Below, one piece after another: positions 24,194 to 33,382 of a DNA stretch of 44,149 nucleotides. The DNA comes from an uncultured Bacteroidota bacterium (GTDB lineage: Bacteria > Bacteroidota > Bacteroidia > Chitinophagales > Chitinophagaceae). The stretch's first letter is position 1, and every line of letters begins with the position of its first letter. Below the pieces are notes generated by a model. The model was given only the letters and a program-made list of their open reading frames with translations, made no database searches and was not told where the DNA came from. The translations under genes were made by a program, and so were the position numbers. Location: contig CAIYTT010000226.1 of the NCBI GenBank assembly GCA_903929195.1, positions 1-44,149 on the forward strand, read 5' to 3'.

Positions 24194-25993
24194 TTACATT
24201 TTAGTAGGTACTTTAATACCTAATAGGTTCATTCCATTTTTTAATGTAGTTGCCGTCATTATTATTATCATTAAACGCAATTGCTTCTTCTCTTCATTTT
24301 CTGCTTTAGATATGCTATGTACATCATAAAAAGAATTGAATGTTTGTGCGAGTAAAAAACAATAATTACAAATTGTTGAAGGGTTGAATTCTTTTGCAGC
24401 TTCAGACAAAATATTTGGATATTGTTCTAATATAGATATTATTTCTTTTTCTAATTTTTCTATAGGTAATATAGGTTTGAAGTTTGCAAACTGATTACTA
24501 TCTACAATAAGTGGTATATTTTCTTTTCTTAATATAGAGCAAATACGTGCATGTGCATACTGAATAAATGTTGCAGTAAAGCCATGCAAGTCTATTGATT
24601 CTTTAGGATTAAAAATCATTTTTTTCTTGGGGTCAACTCTTAAAAGATAAAATTTAAGAGCCCCTAAACCAATAGTCTCATATAAATCAGAAAGTTCATT
24701 GGGTGTAAATCCTTCCGTTTTTCCGGCAGATTCGGTTTGTTCTTTTGCAAGTGTAATCATTTCTGTTACCATATCATCGGCATCAACCACAGTACCTTCT
24801 CTGCTTTTCATTTTTCCGGTAGGCAATTCTACCATACCATAAGATAAATGGTAGATACCACCGGCACAAGGTTCTCCTAATTTTTTAAGTATAAGTTTTA
24901 AAATAGAAATATGATAATTTTGTTCATCAGCAATTACATAAATTGATTGGCTAATATTAAATTCATCATATTTTAATTTAGCTGTACCTAAATCTTGGGT
25001 AATATATACCGAAGTGCCATCACCACGCAGTAAAAGTTTTTCATCAAAACCATCTTCTTTTAAGTCAACCCAAACAGAGCCATCCTCTTTTTTATATAAT
25101 ATTCCTTTTTTAAGTCCATCTTCTACAATTTTTTTTCCAAGAAGATAGGTATCACTTTCGTAATACATTTTGTCGAATGTAATACCGAGTCGATTATATG
25201 ATTTGGTAAAACCTTCATAAACCCATCCATTCATTGTATGCCATAAATTACGCACCTCATTATCTCCGGCTTCCCATTTACGTAATAGTTCTTGTGCTTC
25301 GTGCATAATGGGTGCATCTTTTTCTGCAGTTTTCTCAGGTTTGCCGTCTTCAATAAGTTGGGCTACTTCCTTTTTATAAACATCATTAAAAAGTACATAG
25401 TAATCGCCAACCAAGTGGTCGCCTTTAATACCGGTAGAAGCAGGTGTTGCACCATTTGCATAGCGCATCCATGCTATCATTGATTTGCAAATATGTATTC
25501 CTCTGTCATTAACTAAATTTGCTTTAATAACGTCATTTCCTGCCGCTTTTAATATTTCGGAAACTGCGGCACCTAAAAAATTATTTCTTAAATGCCCAAA
25601 ATGTAATGGCTTATTTGTATTCGGCGATGAATATTCAACCATAACTCTGCATTCTGTTTTAGTAACAATGCCATATTTTTCATCATTAAAATGCTTTGCC
25701 AAAAAAACATGCCAATAATCATCTTTCACAGTTAAATTAAGAAAGCCGCTAACTATTGTGAAATTTTGAAAAAGTGATGTGTTTTCAATAATATAATTAC
25801 CTATATTATTTCCTAAAGTATCCGGTTTTTGCTTTAATAGTTTTACAAATGGAAATAAGACAATGGTATAATCACCTGCAAATTCAGGCTTTGTCTGATT
25901 TACAGTAATCATATCGGTATTAATATCTATTTCTGAAAAAAGACTTTTTAAGGCATTAAAAGCAATTTGTCTTACCTGGTGGGTTAATGTCAT
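24194..25993 (-). CDS. argS: Arginyl-tRNA synthetase
   Basis: A class I aminoacyl-tRNA synthetase of 599 residues that charges tRNA-Arg. The class I signature appears as PLHFGHLRN (H131-x-x-H134), the KMSKS equivalent as GKMKSREGTV, the N-terminal additional domain (1-110) as LTHQVRQIAFNALK, and the C-terminal DALR anticodon-binding domain ends LLGIKVPTKM. A GTG at 26020 would add nine residues, but ATG 25993 fits the family N-terminus (MTLTHQVRQ) and is preferred. It converges on the T9SS metalloprotease gene with only 26 nt between stops; a weak ATAT stem (24170-24192) may serve as terminator. Confidence 0.96.
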   Translation of the reverse strand: MTLTHQVRQIAFNALKSLFSEIDINTDMITVNQTKPEFAGDYTIVLFPFVKLLKQKPDTLGNNIGNYIIENTSLFQNFTIVSGFLNLTVKDDYWHVFLAKHFNDEKYGIVTKTECRVMVEYSSPNTNKPLHFGHLRNNFLGAAVSEILKAAGNDVIKANLVNDRGIHICKSMIAWMRYANGATPASTGIKGDHLVGDYYVLFNDVYKKEVAQLIEDGKPEKTAEKDAPIMHEAQELLRKWEAGDNEVRNLWHTMNGWVYEGFTKSYNRLGITFDKMYYESDTYLLGKKIVEDGLKKGILYKKEDGSVWVDLKEDGFDEKLLLRGDGTSVYITQDLGTAKLKYDEFNISQSIYVIADEQNYHISILKLILKKLGEPCAGGIYHLSYGMVELPTGKMKSREGTVVDADDMVTEMITLAKEQTESAGKTEGFTPNELSDLYETIGLGALKFYLLRVDPKKKMIFNPKESIDLHGFTATFIQYAHARICSILRKENIPLIVDSNQFANFKPILPIEKLEKEIISILEQYPNILSEAAKEFNPSTICNYCFLLAQTFNSFYDVHSISKAENEEKKQLRLMIIIMTATTLKNGMNLLGIKVPTKM

Positions 25994-26147
25994 ATTTGTA
26001 GTTTTTAAATTGATTTTCACATTTGAAATATATTAATAATATAAAAATGCGAGAACAAAGTTATGAAAAAATAATTTTCCTTATCATTTTACAACTGATA
26101 AATGCGTGGTGTAAATCTATTGGAGATATAATTTAAAAAAAAGACCA

Positions 26148-27299
26148 TTAAATTATGTTTTGTAGCATTTGAAAATCTACAATGATGCCATTTCTAAGTA
26201 TATACAAGTAAAATAATTTTACTCCGGTAGTATTAGAAATGGTCAAGTTATTTATTCCTGCACTTATACTACCATTGCTTATTAATTTATTATCTATAGT
26301 AAATAGTTTGTAGGTGCATAAGTTTAAATCTGGTGGAATAAATATTGTAACATTATTATTTATAATTGGGTTGGGATATACAACGATATTATTATTAGCA
26401 GCTATATTTGGTATGTTATTTACTAATCTTTGCATGTGTGTAAGAATCTTAGTTATGTGCAAATAACCGTTATCAGCAAAAGTAACTTGTGCAAAAGGAG
26501 TGATTTCTCCAATTCTATAAAAATTTTCTTGATATACGGTATCTTTTTTACCTTGATAGCCTCTAAATACAGATAAAATAAGTGCGCCTGCAACATTTCC
26601 GTTTAGAAAATAACTGTCAATTTTTGCTATTATGGTATGCACTTGCAATACTTTTAGGTAATCAGAAGGGCTTCCGGTAGCATCATTAATACGCATTTGC
26701 CCATAACCTATTACTGTATCAATTTGTGTAGTATAAGTTCTTATAATTCCGGGGGTATCTATGTAACCGGAAGAAAAACATGTAATGTGATAGGACAAAT
26801 CTTGTTTATAGGTTGAAGTCCAATTGGAATTATAAGTAGCTGGAAAAAGAATTTTATTTCTTAATGCTGAATATAAATCTGTTTGAGAGTCTATAAAAAG
26901 ACTATCTGTGAGTATTCCTGTAAGCGATGTTATACTATATTGTGCATTAGGTATTTGTATTCCATAAGCCGTAAGACCGGAACTTGTTATTGAGAATTGT
27001 TCATTGCCTTTATAGTTAAAACCTGCAAGGGAATAAGTATTACTATCTGCAAATTGATAGGCAATAGTTGGTACACGCCAAGCAAAGAAAGAAGAACTGG
27101 AATCTGTTAATATGCTTAAATCCCAAATTCCATTTATTGCAGGTGCAAAAGAAGGATAGGGTGTATTAAAACTTGCAATTTTTATACTGTCAATGCCTAA
27201 TACAGTAGTAGGATAAGAGGATTGATTAATAACAATCTGGCCGTGTACATTATTAAAAAAGCACAGCAATAAAACCGACATTAGCCGAGTAAATTTCAT
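26148..27299 (-). CDS. Secreted T9SS sorting-domain protein of unknown function
   Basis: A 383-residue protein with a signal peptide (MKFTRLMSVLLLCFFNNVHG) and a C-terminal type A sorting domain beginning about residue 303 (NIVVYPNPIINNNVTIFI, ending with the usual hydrophobic strand and FQMLQNII). The intervening 270 residues are rich in Ser, Thr, Tyr and Asn with alternating hydrophobics, consistent with beta-sandwich structure; no catalytic motif is recognisable. It lies between argS and carB on the same strand but has its own 3' and 5' gaps. Exported through T9SS to the surface or medium. Confidence 0.8.
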   Translation of the reverse strand: MKFTRLMSVLLLCFFNNVHGQIVINQSSYPTTVLGIDSIKIASFNTPYPSFAPAINGIWDLSILTDSSSSFFAWRVPTIAYQFADSNTYSLAGFNYKGNEQFSITSSGLTAYGIQIPNAQYSITSLTGILTDSLFIDSQTDLYSALRNKILFPATYNSNWTSTYKQDLSYHITCFSSGYIDTPGIIRTYTTQIDTVIGYGQMRINDATGSPSDYLKVLQVHTIIAKIDSYFLNGNVAGALILSVFRGYQGKKDTVYQENFYRIGEITPFAQVTFADNGYLHITKILTHMQRLVNNIPNIAANNNIVVYPNPIINNNVTIFIPPDLNLCTYKLFTIDNKLISNGSISAGINNLTISNTTGVKLFYLYILRNGIIVDFQMLQNII

Positions 27300-27368
27300 T
27301 TAGATAAATTTTTCTAATAAATAAATTACAAGCTAAATAAATGTCCAGTCTTATTTTAATGTACTATT

Positions 27369-30221
27369 TTACTTACTAAGGTGCATGCTTCTTTCTTTAT
27401 ATAAATTACGAAACCAAGGGTCTCTTAAATTTTTAATAAATCGGATTGCTTCTCCTGTGCTTTTCATTTCAGGTCCTAATTCTTTATTTACATTAGGAAA
27501 TTTATTGAAACTAAAAACAGGTTCTTTTACAGCATATCCATCTAATTTATTTTCAATTGCTAAATCTTTTAGTTTAAGCTCACCAAGCATTACTTTTGTT
27601 GCAATATTTAAATAAGGCATATTGTATGCTTTTGCAATAAAAGGAGTTGTTCTACTTGCTCTTGGGTTTGCTTCAATTACATATACTTTTGTGCCTTTTA
27701 TTGCAAATTGTATATTAATAAGACCTATTACATTTAATTTTAGTGCAATTTTCTTAGCTATATGTATCATTTCTTCTACAACTAAAGGTGCAAGATTAAA
27801 AACCGGTAATACAGCATGGCTGTCGCCACTATGAATACCTGCCGGTTCTATATGCTCCATAATGCCCATAATATGTACCGTTTCTCCATCACAAATAGCA
27901 TCTATTTCTGCTTCTTGACAACGGTCTAAGAAATGGTCAATTAGTATTTTATTATTTGGCAAGTGCTTTAAGAGACTTATTACACTATTTTCCAGTTCGG
28001 TATCATTAATAACTATACGCATTCGCTGCCCACCTAATACATAAGATGGTCTTACTAAAACAGGGTATCCAACCTCTTTGGCAACTTCAATAGCTTCATC
28101 TGTTGTGTAAGCAGTGCCATAATTAGGGTAAGGGATATTCATTTCTTTCAGCATATCGCTAAACCTTCCACGGTCTTCTGCAATATCCATGTTATCAAAA
28201 GAAGTACCAATAATCCGTATGCCTTTTTCATGCAGTCTTTTAGACATTTTCAGGGCTGTTTGCCCTCCAAGTTGAACAATAACTCCATAAGGTTGCTCTT
28301 GCTCAATAATTTCCCATAAATGTTCCCAATATACCGGTTCAAAATAAAGTTTATCTGCAATATCAAAATCTGTTGATACAGTTTCCGGGTTACAATTTAT
28401 CATTATAGATTCATAGCCACAATCTCTAATAGCCATTAGCCCATGTGTGCAGCAATAATCAAATTCAATACCTTGTCCTATTCTATTTGGTCCCGAACCG
28501 ATAACGATTATTTTTTTCTTTTTTGAAATTGTACTTTCATTATTACTTAATGCATTTTCAGAGACAGTAATAGGTGCATTTTCGAATGTACTATAGAAAT
28601 AAGGCGTTTGGGCATCAAATTCTGCACTACAAGTATCTACCATTTTAAACACTCTACTAATACCTAAATCTTTTCTATATTCATAAACTTCTTCGGGCGT
28701 GCAGTCTTTTAATAATTCTGACAGTTGTTCGTCGCTGAACCCCATTTTCTTAGCATCAAAAAGTATGGATTGTGGTAGTTTATCTAAATGTTTATATTTT
28801 TTTATCTCAGATTCCATTGCAACAATATCCTGTATCTGATATAAAAACCATCTGTCAATATAAGTTAGTTCTCTAATAGTGCGTATAGATATACCTGCAG
28901 CTATTGCTTCTTTTATTCTAAAAATTCTATCCCAAGTAGGTCGTTTAAGTTTTTCTAAAATTTCTTCGGGGCGTAATCTCTCTTGGCTAATATGTGATAA
29001 ACCGATTGCATTATTTTCTAAACTCTGACAGGCTTTTTGCAATGCCTCTGTAAAAGTTCTGCCAATAGCCATTACTTCGCCAACCGATTTCATTTGAAGA
29101 CCTAAAGTATCATCTGCTCCTTTAAATTTATCAAAATTCCAACGCGGCATTTTAACTATAACATAATCTAAGGCAGGCTCAAAAAATGCTGATGTTGTTT
29201 GTGTTATTTGATTTTTTAATTCGCTTAAATAATAACCTATAGCTAATTTAGCTGCTATTTTTGCTATTGGGTATCCTGTAGCTTTAGAAGCCAAAGCAGA
29301 GGAGCGGCTAACACGCGGGTTTATTTCGATGGCAATAATTTCTTCGTTTTCGGGGTTAAGTGCAAATTGCACATTACAGCCGCCAGCGAAATTTCCTAAA
29401 TCTCGCATCATTTTTATAGCGGTATTTCGCATCAATTGAAAAGCGGTATCGCTTAAGGTCATAGCGGGAGCAACAGTAATGCTGTCTCCGGTATGAATGC
29501 CCATTGGGTCTAAATTTTCAACAGTACATATAATAACTACATTGTCGTTACTATCTCTTAGTAATTCCAATTCGTATTCTTTCCAACCCAAAACAGCTTT
29601 TTCCACTAATACTTCATGTAATGGCGATGCTGATAAGCCTCTTTCTAATGCAATATCTAATTCTTCTTTTTTAAATACAATGCCACCACCTGTGCCACCC
29701 AAAGTAAAAGAAGGTCTTATAACAATTGGTAGTCCTATTTTTTGTGCAAATTCTTTACCTTCTAATAATGAATTAGCCGTTCTGGCTTCTGCAACCGGAA
29801 CACCAATTTCTATCATCCATTTTCTAAATAATTCTCTATCTTCTGCTTTGTCGATAGCCTTAATATCAACACCGATTAGTTTAACATTAAATTTTTCCCA
29901 TATTCCAAGTTCTTCTGCTTCTTTTGCTAAATTTAATGCTGTTTGTCCACCCATTGTAGGTAGAACAGCATCAATATCATTCTCTTCTAATATGTGCTCA
30001 ATACTTTCTACCGTTAATGGCAGCAAATATACTTTGTCTGCCATTATAGGGTCTGTCATAATAGTAGCAGGATTAGAATTAATAAGAATTACTTTTACTC
30101 CTTCTTCTCTTAAACTTCTAGCAGCTTGTGAGCCTGAATAATCAAATTCGCAAGCTTGACCAATAATAATAGGTCCCGCACCTATTATAAGTACTTTTTT
30201 TATGGATTTATCTTGAGGCAT
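27369..30221 (-). CDS. carB: Carbamoyl-phosphate synthase large subunit
   Basis: The 950-residue large subunit that makes carbamoyl phosphate from bicarbonate, ammonia (from CarA) and two ATP, feeding pyrimidine and arginine synthesis. The two homologous halves are clear: [20 protein letters not shown] near residue 13 and [20 protein letters not shown] near 570, each followed by an ATP-grasp domain (FTLGGTGGG at about 172; [10 protein letters not shown] at about 700). The protein ends at ERSMHLSK, just after the second synthetase unit, so the C-terminal MGS-like allosteric domain of the about 1070-residue enterobacterial enzyme is absent. Other Bacteroidota CarB proteins of about 940-950 residues are known, so this is a lineage form, not a truncation. 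carA is not in the window. Confidence 0.95.
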   Translation of the reverse strand: MPQDKSIKKVLIIGAGPIIIGQACEFDYSGSQAARSLREEGVKVILINSNPATIMTDPIMADKVYLLPLTVESIEHILEENDIDAVLPTMGGQTALNLAKEAEELGIWEKFNVKLIGVDIKAIDKAEDRELFRKWMIEIGVPVAEARTANSLLEGKEFAQKIGLPIVIRPSFTLGGTGGGIVFKKEELDIALERGLSASPLHEVLVEKAVLGWKEYELELLRDSNDNVVIICTVENLDPMGIHTGDSITVAPAMTLSDTAFQLMRNTAIKMMRDLGNFAGGCNVQFALNPENEEIIAIEINPRVSRSSALASKATGYPIAKIAAKLAIGYYLSELKNQITQTTSAFFEPALDYVIVKMPRWNFDKFKGADDTLGLQMKSVGEVMAIGRTFTEALQKACQSLENNAIGLSHISQERLRPEEILEKLKRPTWDRIFRIKEAIAAGISIRTIRELTYIDRWFLYQIQDIVAMESEIKKYKHLDKLPQSILFDAKKMGFSDEQLSELLKDCTPEEVYEYRKDLGISRVFKMVDTCSAEFDAQTPYFYSTFENAPITVSENALSNNESTISKKKKIIVIGSGPNRIGQGIEFDYCCTHGLMAIRDCGYESIMINCNPETVSTDFDIADKLYFEPVYWEHLWEIIEQEQPYGVIVQLGGQTALKMSKRLHEKGIRIIGTSFDNMDIAEDRGRFSDMLKEMNIPYPNYGTAYTTDEAIEVAKEVGYPVLVRPSYVLGGQRMRIVINDTELENSVISLLKHLPNNKILIDHFLDRCQEAEIDAICDGETVHIMGIMEHIEPAGIHSGDSHAVLPVFNLAPLVVEEMIHIAKKIALKLNVIGLINIQFAIKGTKVYVIEANPRASRTTPFIAKAYNMPYLNIATKVMLGELKLKDLAIENKLDGYAVKEPVFSFNKFPNVNKELGPEMKSTGEAIRFIKNLRDPWFRNLYKERSMHLSK

Positions 30222-30258
30222 TTTTTATTAAATATCAAAAATGTTAATTTCTTAATGG

Positions 30259-30266
30259 CAAAGGTA
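30259..30266 (-). promoter_or_regulatory. -7 element for carB
   Basis: Minus-strand TACCTTTG, an exact TAnnTTTG match, 37 nt before the ATG at 30221. TTTTG lies 15 nt further upstream, a spacer somewhat shorter than usual. Confidence 0.65.
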
Positions 30267-30341
30267 GTATTCTTTACTATACAAAAGAAAACAACTGTTG
30301 TCAAAATAAATTCAATTGGATTTTATATATTAAAAATGTAT

Positions 30342-31250
30342 TTATTTATAGATATTTTCAATTTCTTCTTTAGATAATCCTGTTATAAATGCGATTTCTG
30401 CTATTGGAATATTGGTTTTTAATAACTTTAAGGCAATTTCAATTTTTCCTTCTTTTATTCCTTCTTCTTTTCCCTTAATTTTTCCTATTAAAATACCTTC
30501 TTTAATACCCAATTCCATCCCTTCCCTTGTAGCTGTATCAAAAGCACCTCTTAAATCTCTATACACTTTAACATTATTATTATAGATAGCTAATTCATCT
30601 TTTGTATATTTTGATATTGCTGCTTTTTCAAATGCCTTGACAAAAGGTATTTCATCTTTAAATATTTTAGGCATGTCTTCAAATTCTTCTAAGTTTTTAA
30701 TAAAATAAAGCCATTTATCTAATCTGGTTACCAATTCATCCTCACTTTTATTGAAATTGGGCATTTCAATATATATGTAAGTTAGCTTTTCATAAAATGT
30801 TTTGCCAAATTGGTCCTTTAGGTCTATAATATGTAAAACCCTTTTCTTTTCTTCCTCGTTTTGATAGTCGTTGAAAATAAAGTCTAAAATACCTATACAA
30901 TATACTGCTTTTAATTTATAGTTCCAGTAAGTGCCTTTTTCTGCCTGCTCAGTAATAGGAAATGTAGAATAATAGACCATTCGTTCTCTAAAAAAATCTT
31001 GCTTTGCCTTTTGTAATTCTACAATAAATTTTTCGCCTAGTTCGTTTTCACAATATATATCATAAATCGCTTTTCTATCAATAATTGTTTGCCCTAAATT
31101 TTCTGTATTTTTAAAAGTTAGATTTACTATTTGTGTTTGATTAGGCAACAATGCATTTAAAAAATCTATAAGAGATTCTTTACTGGCGTCTTCACCAAAT
31201 ATTTTTTTAAATCCAAAATCGGTAAATGGATTAACATAGATAGGTTGCAT
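30342..31250 (-). CDS. Rpn/PD-(D/E)XK nuclease family putative transposase
   Basis: A 302-residue protein of the Rpn/PDDEXK transposase-like family. The opening MQPIYVNPFTDFGFKKIFGE is the typical N-terminus; the nuclease core is D64 in AIYDIYCENE and E78-x-Q80 in FIVELQKAK, the D...ExQ variant of the PD-(D/E)xK site. The C-terminal region (about 240-302) is a Lys/Glu/Gly-rich heptad-like repeat (KEGILIGKIKGKEEGIKEGK), then a small helical tail IAFITGLSKEEIENI, as usual for the family. Rpn proteins are recombination-promoting nucleases or anti-phage factors in other bacteria (general knowledge). No inverted terminal repeats, target duplication or partner ORF were seen, so this is not an obvious mobile element. 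Confidence 0.87.
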   Translation of the reverse strand: MQPIYVNPFTDFGFKKIFGEDASKESLIDFLNALLPNQTQIVNLTFKNTENLGQTIIDRKAIYDIYCENELGEKFIVELQKAKQDFFRERMVYYSTFPITEQAEKGTYWNYKLKAVYCIGILDFIFNDYQNEEEKKRVLHIIDLKDQFGKTFYEKLTYIYIEMPNFNKSEDELVTRLDKWLYFIKNLEEFEDMPKIFKDEIPFVKAFEKAAISKYTKDELAIYNNNVKVYRDLRGAFDTATREGMELGIKEGILIGKIKGKEEGIKEGKIEIALKLLKTNIPIAEIAFITGLSKEEIENIYK

Positions 31251-31270
31251 TTGCTATATATTTATTCATG

Positions 31271-31278
31271 CAAAATTA
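31271..31278 (-). promoter_or_regulatory. -7 element for the Rpn-like gene, within an inverted repeat
   Basis: Minus-strand TAATTTTG is an exact -7 match, 21 nt before the ATG. It overlaps AAAATTACAT (31272-31281), the left arm of a 10-bp perfect inverted repeat with ATGTAATTTT (31336-31345); the right arm carries a -7-like TAATTTTA on the plus strand. Confidence 0.5.
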
Positions 31279-31411
31279 CATATTTTAAATCAAGGCACTA
31301 CTATTTATATTTAATAAAACCATTAAATATAATACATGTAATTTTAGCACAAAATTTAAAGAATACTTTCATTTATTTAAAACAAATCAAATAGTATTTC
31401 AGGTATTGTTT

Positions 31412-31442
31412 TTTGTCTTATGAAAAAAATAAGCGAATTTTG
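31412..31442 (+). promoter_or_regulatory. rsgA promoter candidate
   Basis: TTTG ending at 31415, a 19-nt spacer and GAATTTTG (31435-31442), one mismatch from TAnnTTTG. The leader would be only a few nucleotides before ATG 31453. Confidence 0.4.
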
Positions 31443-31452
31443 AATCCATAAT

Positions 31453-32382
31453 ATGCAGGGAAGAATATATAAGTCAACAGGGAGTTGGTATTCAGTTTGC
31501 GACGATAATAATCATTTTTGGAATGCAAGAATAAAAGGCAAACTTAAAATAGATGAAGAAATATCTTCAACTAATCCGATTGCTGTAGGCGATATAGTAC
31601 TATTTGAAATAGAAGATGAAGACAAAAATACAGCGATTATTTCTAATGTAATACCCAGAAATAATTATATAGTTAGGGTTTCACCACATAACAAAAGCCA
31701 GAAACATATTATTGCATCTAATATTGACATGGCTCTAATTGTAGCTTCTATCGCTAATCCACGTACTTCAACCGGCTTTATTGATAGGTTCTTGCTAACA
31801 GCGGAAGCTTATCATATACCCGCAATTATTGTTATAAATAAAATAGACTTACTAAAAAAGAAAAATGCAGAAATATTGGATGTTTGGTTAGATATATACA
31901 AAAAAGCAGGCTATGAAGTGTATCCAGTTATTGCTACTCAAAAAGATACTTTGATTGAACTAAGCGAGAGAATGCAAAATAAAACGACTTTGTTATTTGG
32001 ACATTCCGGCGTAGGCAAAAGTACACTACTGAATGCCTTTTTGCCGGGTAGTACTATAAGAACCCAAGAAGTATCGGGTTGGAGTGGTAAAGGGCAACAT
32101 ACTACTACTTTTGCTGAGATGTATCAATTACCCACCGGGGGTAATATAATTGATACGCCGGGGGTAAAAGAATTTGGTATTATTGATATGAAGAAAGAAG
32201 AGCTTTCTCATTATTTTCCGGAGATGCGAAAAATGTTGAACAATTGTAAATATAATAACTGTTTGCATATTAATGAACCGGATTGTGCCATAAAAACGGC
32301 TGCCAATAACAATATTATTTCTATGGAACGTTATATAAATTATGCATTGATTTTGGATAGCTTAGAAAAAAAATGGGAATAA
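31453..32382 (+). CDS. rsgA: Ribosome small-subunit-dependent GTPase RsgA
   Basis: A 309-residue circularly permuted GTPase that checks late maturation of the 30S subunit. It has an N-terminal OB fold (1-70). Motif order is the permuted one, G4 (INKIDLL) preceding G1 (GHSGVGKST, G183-T191) and G3 (DTPGVKEF). The C-terminal zinc-binding domain is C-x4-C-x-H-x5-C (NNCKYNNCLHINEPDC). The length is normal and all motifs are intact. The next gene (DUF4290) follows after about 130 nt. Confidence 0.96.
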   Translation: MQGRIYKSTGSWYSVCDDNNHFWNARIKGKLKIDEEISSTNPIAVGDIVLFEIEDEDKNTAIISNVIPRNNYIVRVSPHNKSQKHIIASNIDMALIVASIANPRTSTGFIDRFLLTAEAYHIPAIIVINKIDLLKKKNAEILDVWLDIYKKAGYEVYPVIATQKDTLIELSERMQNKTTLLFGHSGVGKSTLLNAFLPGSTIRTQEVSGWSGKGQHTTTFAEMYQLPTGGNIIDTPGVKEFGIIDMKKEELSHYFPEMRKMLNNCKYNNCLHINEPDCAIKTAANNNIISMERYINYALILDSLEKKWE

Positions 32383-32515
32383 TTTCTTATAAAAAGAAAT
32401 ACCTATTGCATATTCAATTTTAATTATCATATATTTGCAACACACTTCTTAGTTGCTGTTCCTAAACAGTATTTATAAATAGTTTTCTTTAGCATTTTTT
32501 ATTTTTTTTATTTTG

Positions 32516-33274
32516 ATGGAATATAATACAACTCGCACCAAATTGCTGATGCCGGAATATGGGCGTAATGTGCAAAAAATGATTGAATTTTTGGTAACTA
32601 TTGATGATAGAGCCAAAAGACTGCGAAATGCAGAGGTTATAATAGAACTAATGGGTACGCTTAACCCACATCTTAAAACCATTGAAGATTATAAACATAA
32701 GCTTTGGGACCACCTATATCAAATGACAGACTTTAGTTTGGATGTGGATGCACCTTACCCAAGACCTACTGCCGAAGAAATATTTAAAAAGCCTGAACGC
32801 TTAGCATACCCTCAAGAACCTGTAAAACACAGGCACTTGGGCAAAAACCTGCAAGCGTTGCTAGATAAAGCTATGGTTGAAACCAATGAAGATAAAAAAT
32901 ATGGACTTACACAAGCTATAGGTTACTATATGAAATTGGCTTATGCCAATTGGCATAAAGAACCTGTACATGATGACATGATAAAAAATGAACTTGCAGT
33001 AATTACAAATGGTAAATTAAAATACGAAACCGGTGGTCCTCGCGTGCCTTATGATAACAGCACAAGAACGCAGGGCTTTAAACCACGTAATAACGGGAGT
33101 AATAACAATCGTAATTTTAAAGGCAACAGTCAAAGCGGGCAGGGGGGTAATAACTCAGGAGGTACACAGCGAAACAGTAATTACCGCGATGGGGGTGGCA
33201 CAAGTACTGGTGGTTCTTATGGGGGTGGCTATAATAAGAATAAAAAATTTAAAAATAAAGGAAAATTAGCATAA
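32516..33274 (+). CDS. DUF4290 protein with Gly/Asn-rich tail
   Basis: A 252-residue protein. Residues 1 to about 170 are the DUF4290 domain of Bacteroidota (YNTTRTKLLMPEYGRNVQKM, LRNAEVIIELMGTLNPHLK, LTQAIGYYMKLAYANWHKEP). The C-terminal about 75 residues are a low-complexity tail of Gly, Asn, Ser, Lys and Arg resembling RGG-like RNA-binding tails; a role in RNA or ribosome biology would fit its place between rsgA and murA but is inference. ATG 32516 is preferred to the adjacent TTG 32513. The function of the family is unknown to me. Confidence 0.88.
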   Translation: MEYNTTRTKLLMPEYGRNVQKMIEFLVTIDDRAKRLRNAEVIIELMGTLNPHLKTIEDYKHKLWDHLYQMTDFSLDVDAPYPRPTAEEIFKKPERLAYPQEPVKHRHLGKNLQALLDKAMVETNEDKKYGLTQAIGYYMKLAYANWHKEPVHDDMIKNELAVITNGKLKYETGGPRVPYDNSTRTQGFKPRNNGSNNNRNFKGNSQSGQGGNNSGGTQRNSNYRDGGGTSTGGSYGGGYNKNKKFKNKGKLA

Positions 33275-33303
33275 GTATAATTTACATGTTCCTTCATTTA
33301 TTT

Positions 33304-33333
33304 AAGCCATGACTTTTAAGCCATGGCTTTTTG
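33304..33333 (+). terminator. Terminator after the DUF4290 gene
   Basis: AAGCCATGAC (33304-33313), loop TTTTAA, GCCATGGCTT (33320-33329): a 10-bp stem with one mismatch, followed by a T-run. It is likely Rho-independent. An in-frame ATG for murA at 33323 lies inside this hairpin, which argues against that start. Confidence 0.75.
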
Positions 33334-33348
33334 TGTGACTACTTTATG

Positions 33349-33356
33349 TAAATTTG
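33349..33356 (+). promoter_or_regulatory. murA -7 element
   Basis: TAAATTTG, exact -7 match, 26 nt before ATG 33383. TTTTTG at 33328-33333 may be the -33, with a short 15-nt spacer. Confidence 0.55.
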
Positions 33357-33382
33357 TTTATTCTAAATTAAAATACACATTA

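Noticed and set aside
30342-31250. Rpn-like gene as an active insertion sequence
   Set aside because: No terminal inverted repeats, target duplication or second ORF seen; the family is usually a stand-alone nuclease gene.
33323-33382. Upstream murA start adding 20 residues
   Set aside because: The ATG lies in a terminator hairpin and upstream of the -7 element; homologues start at the MDKFEI Met.
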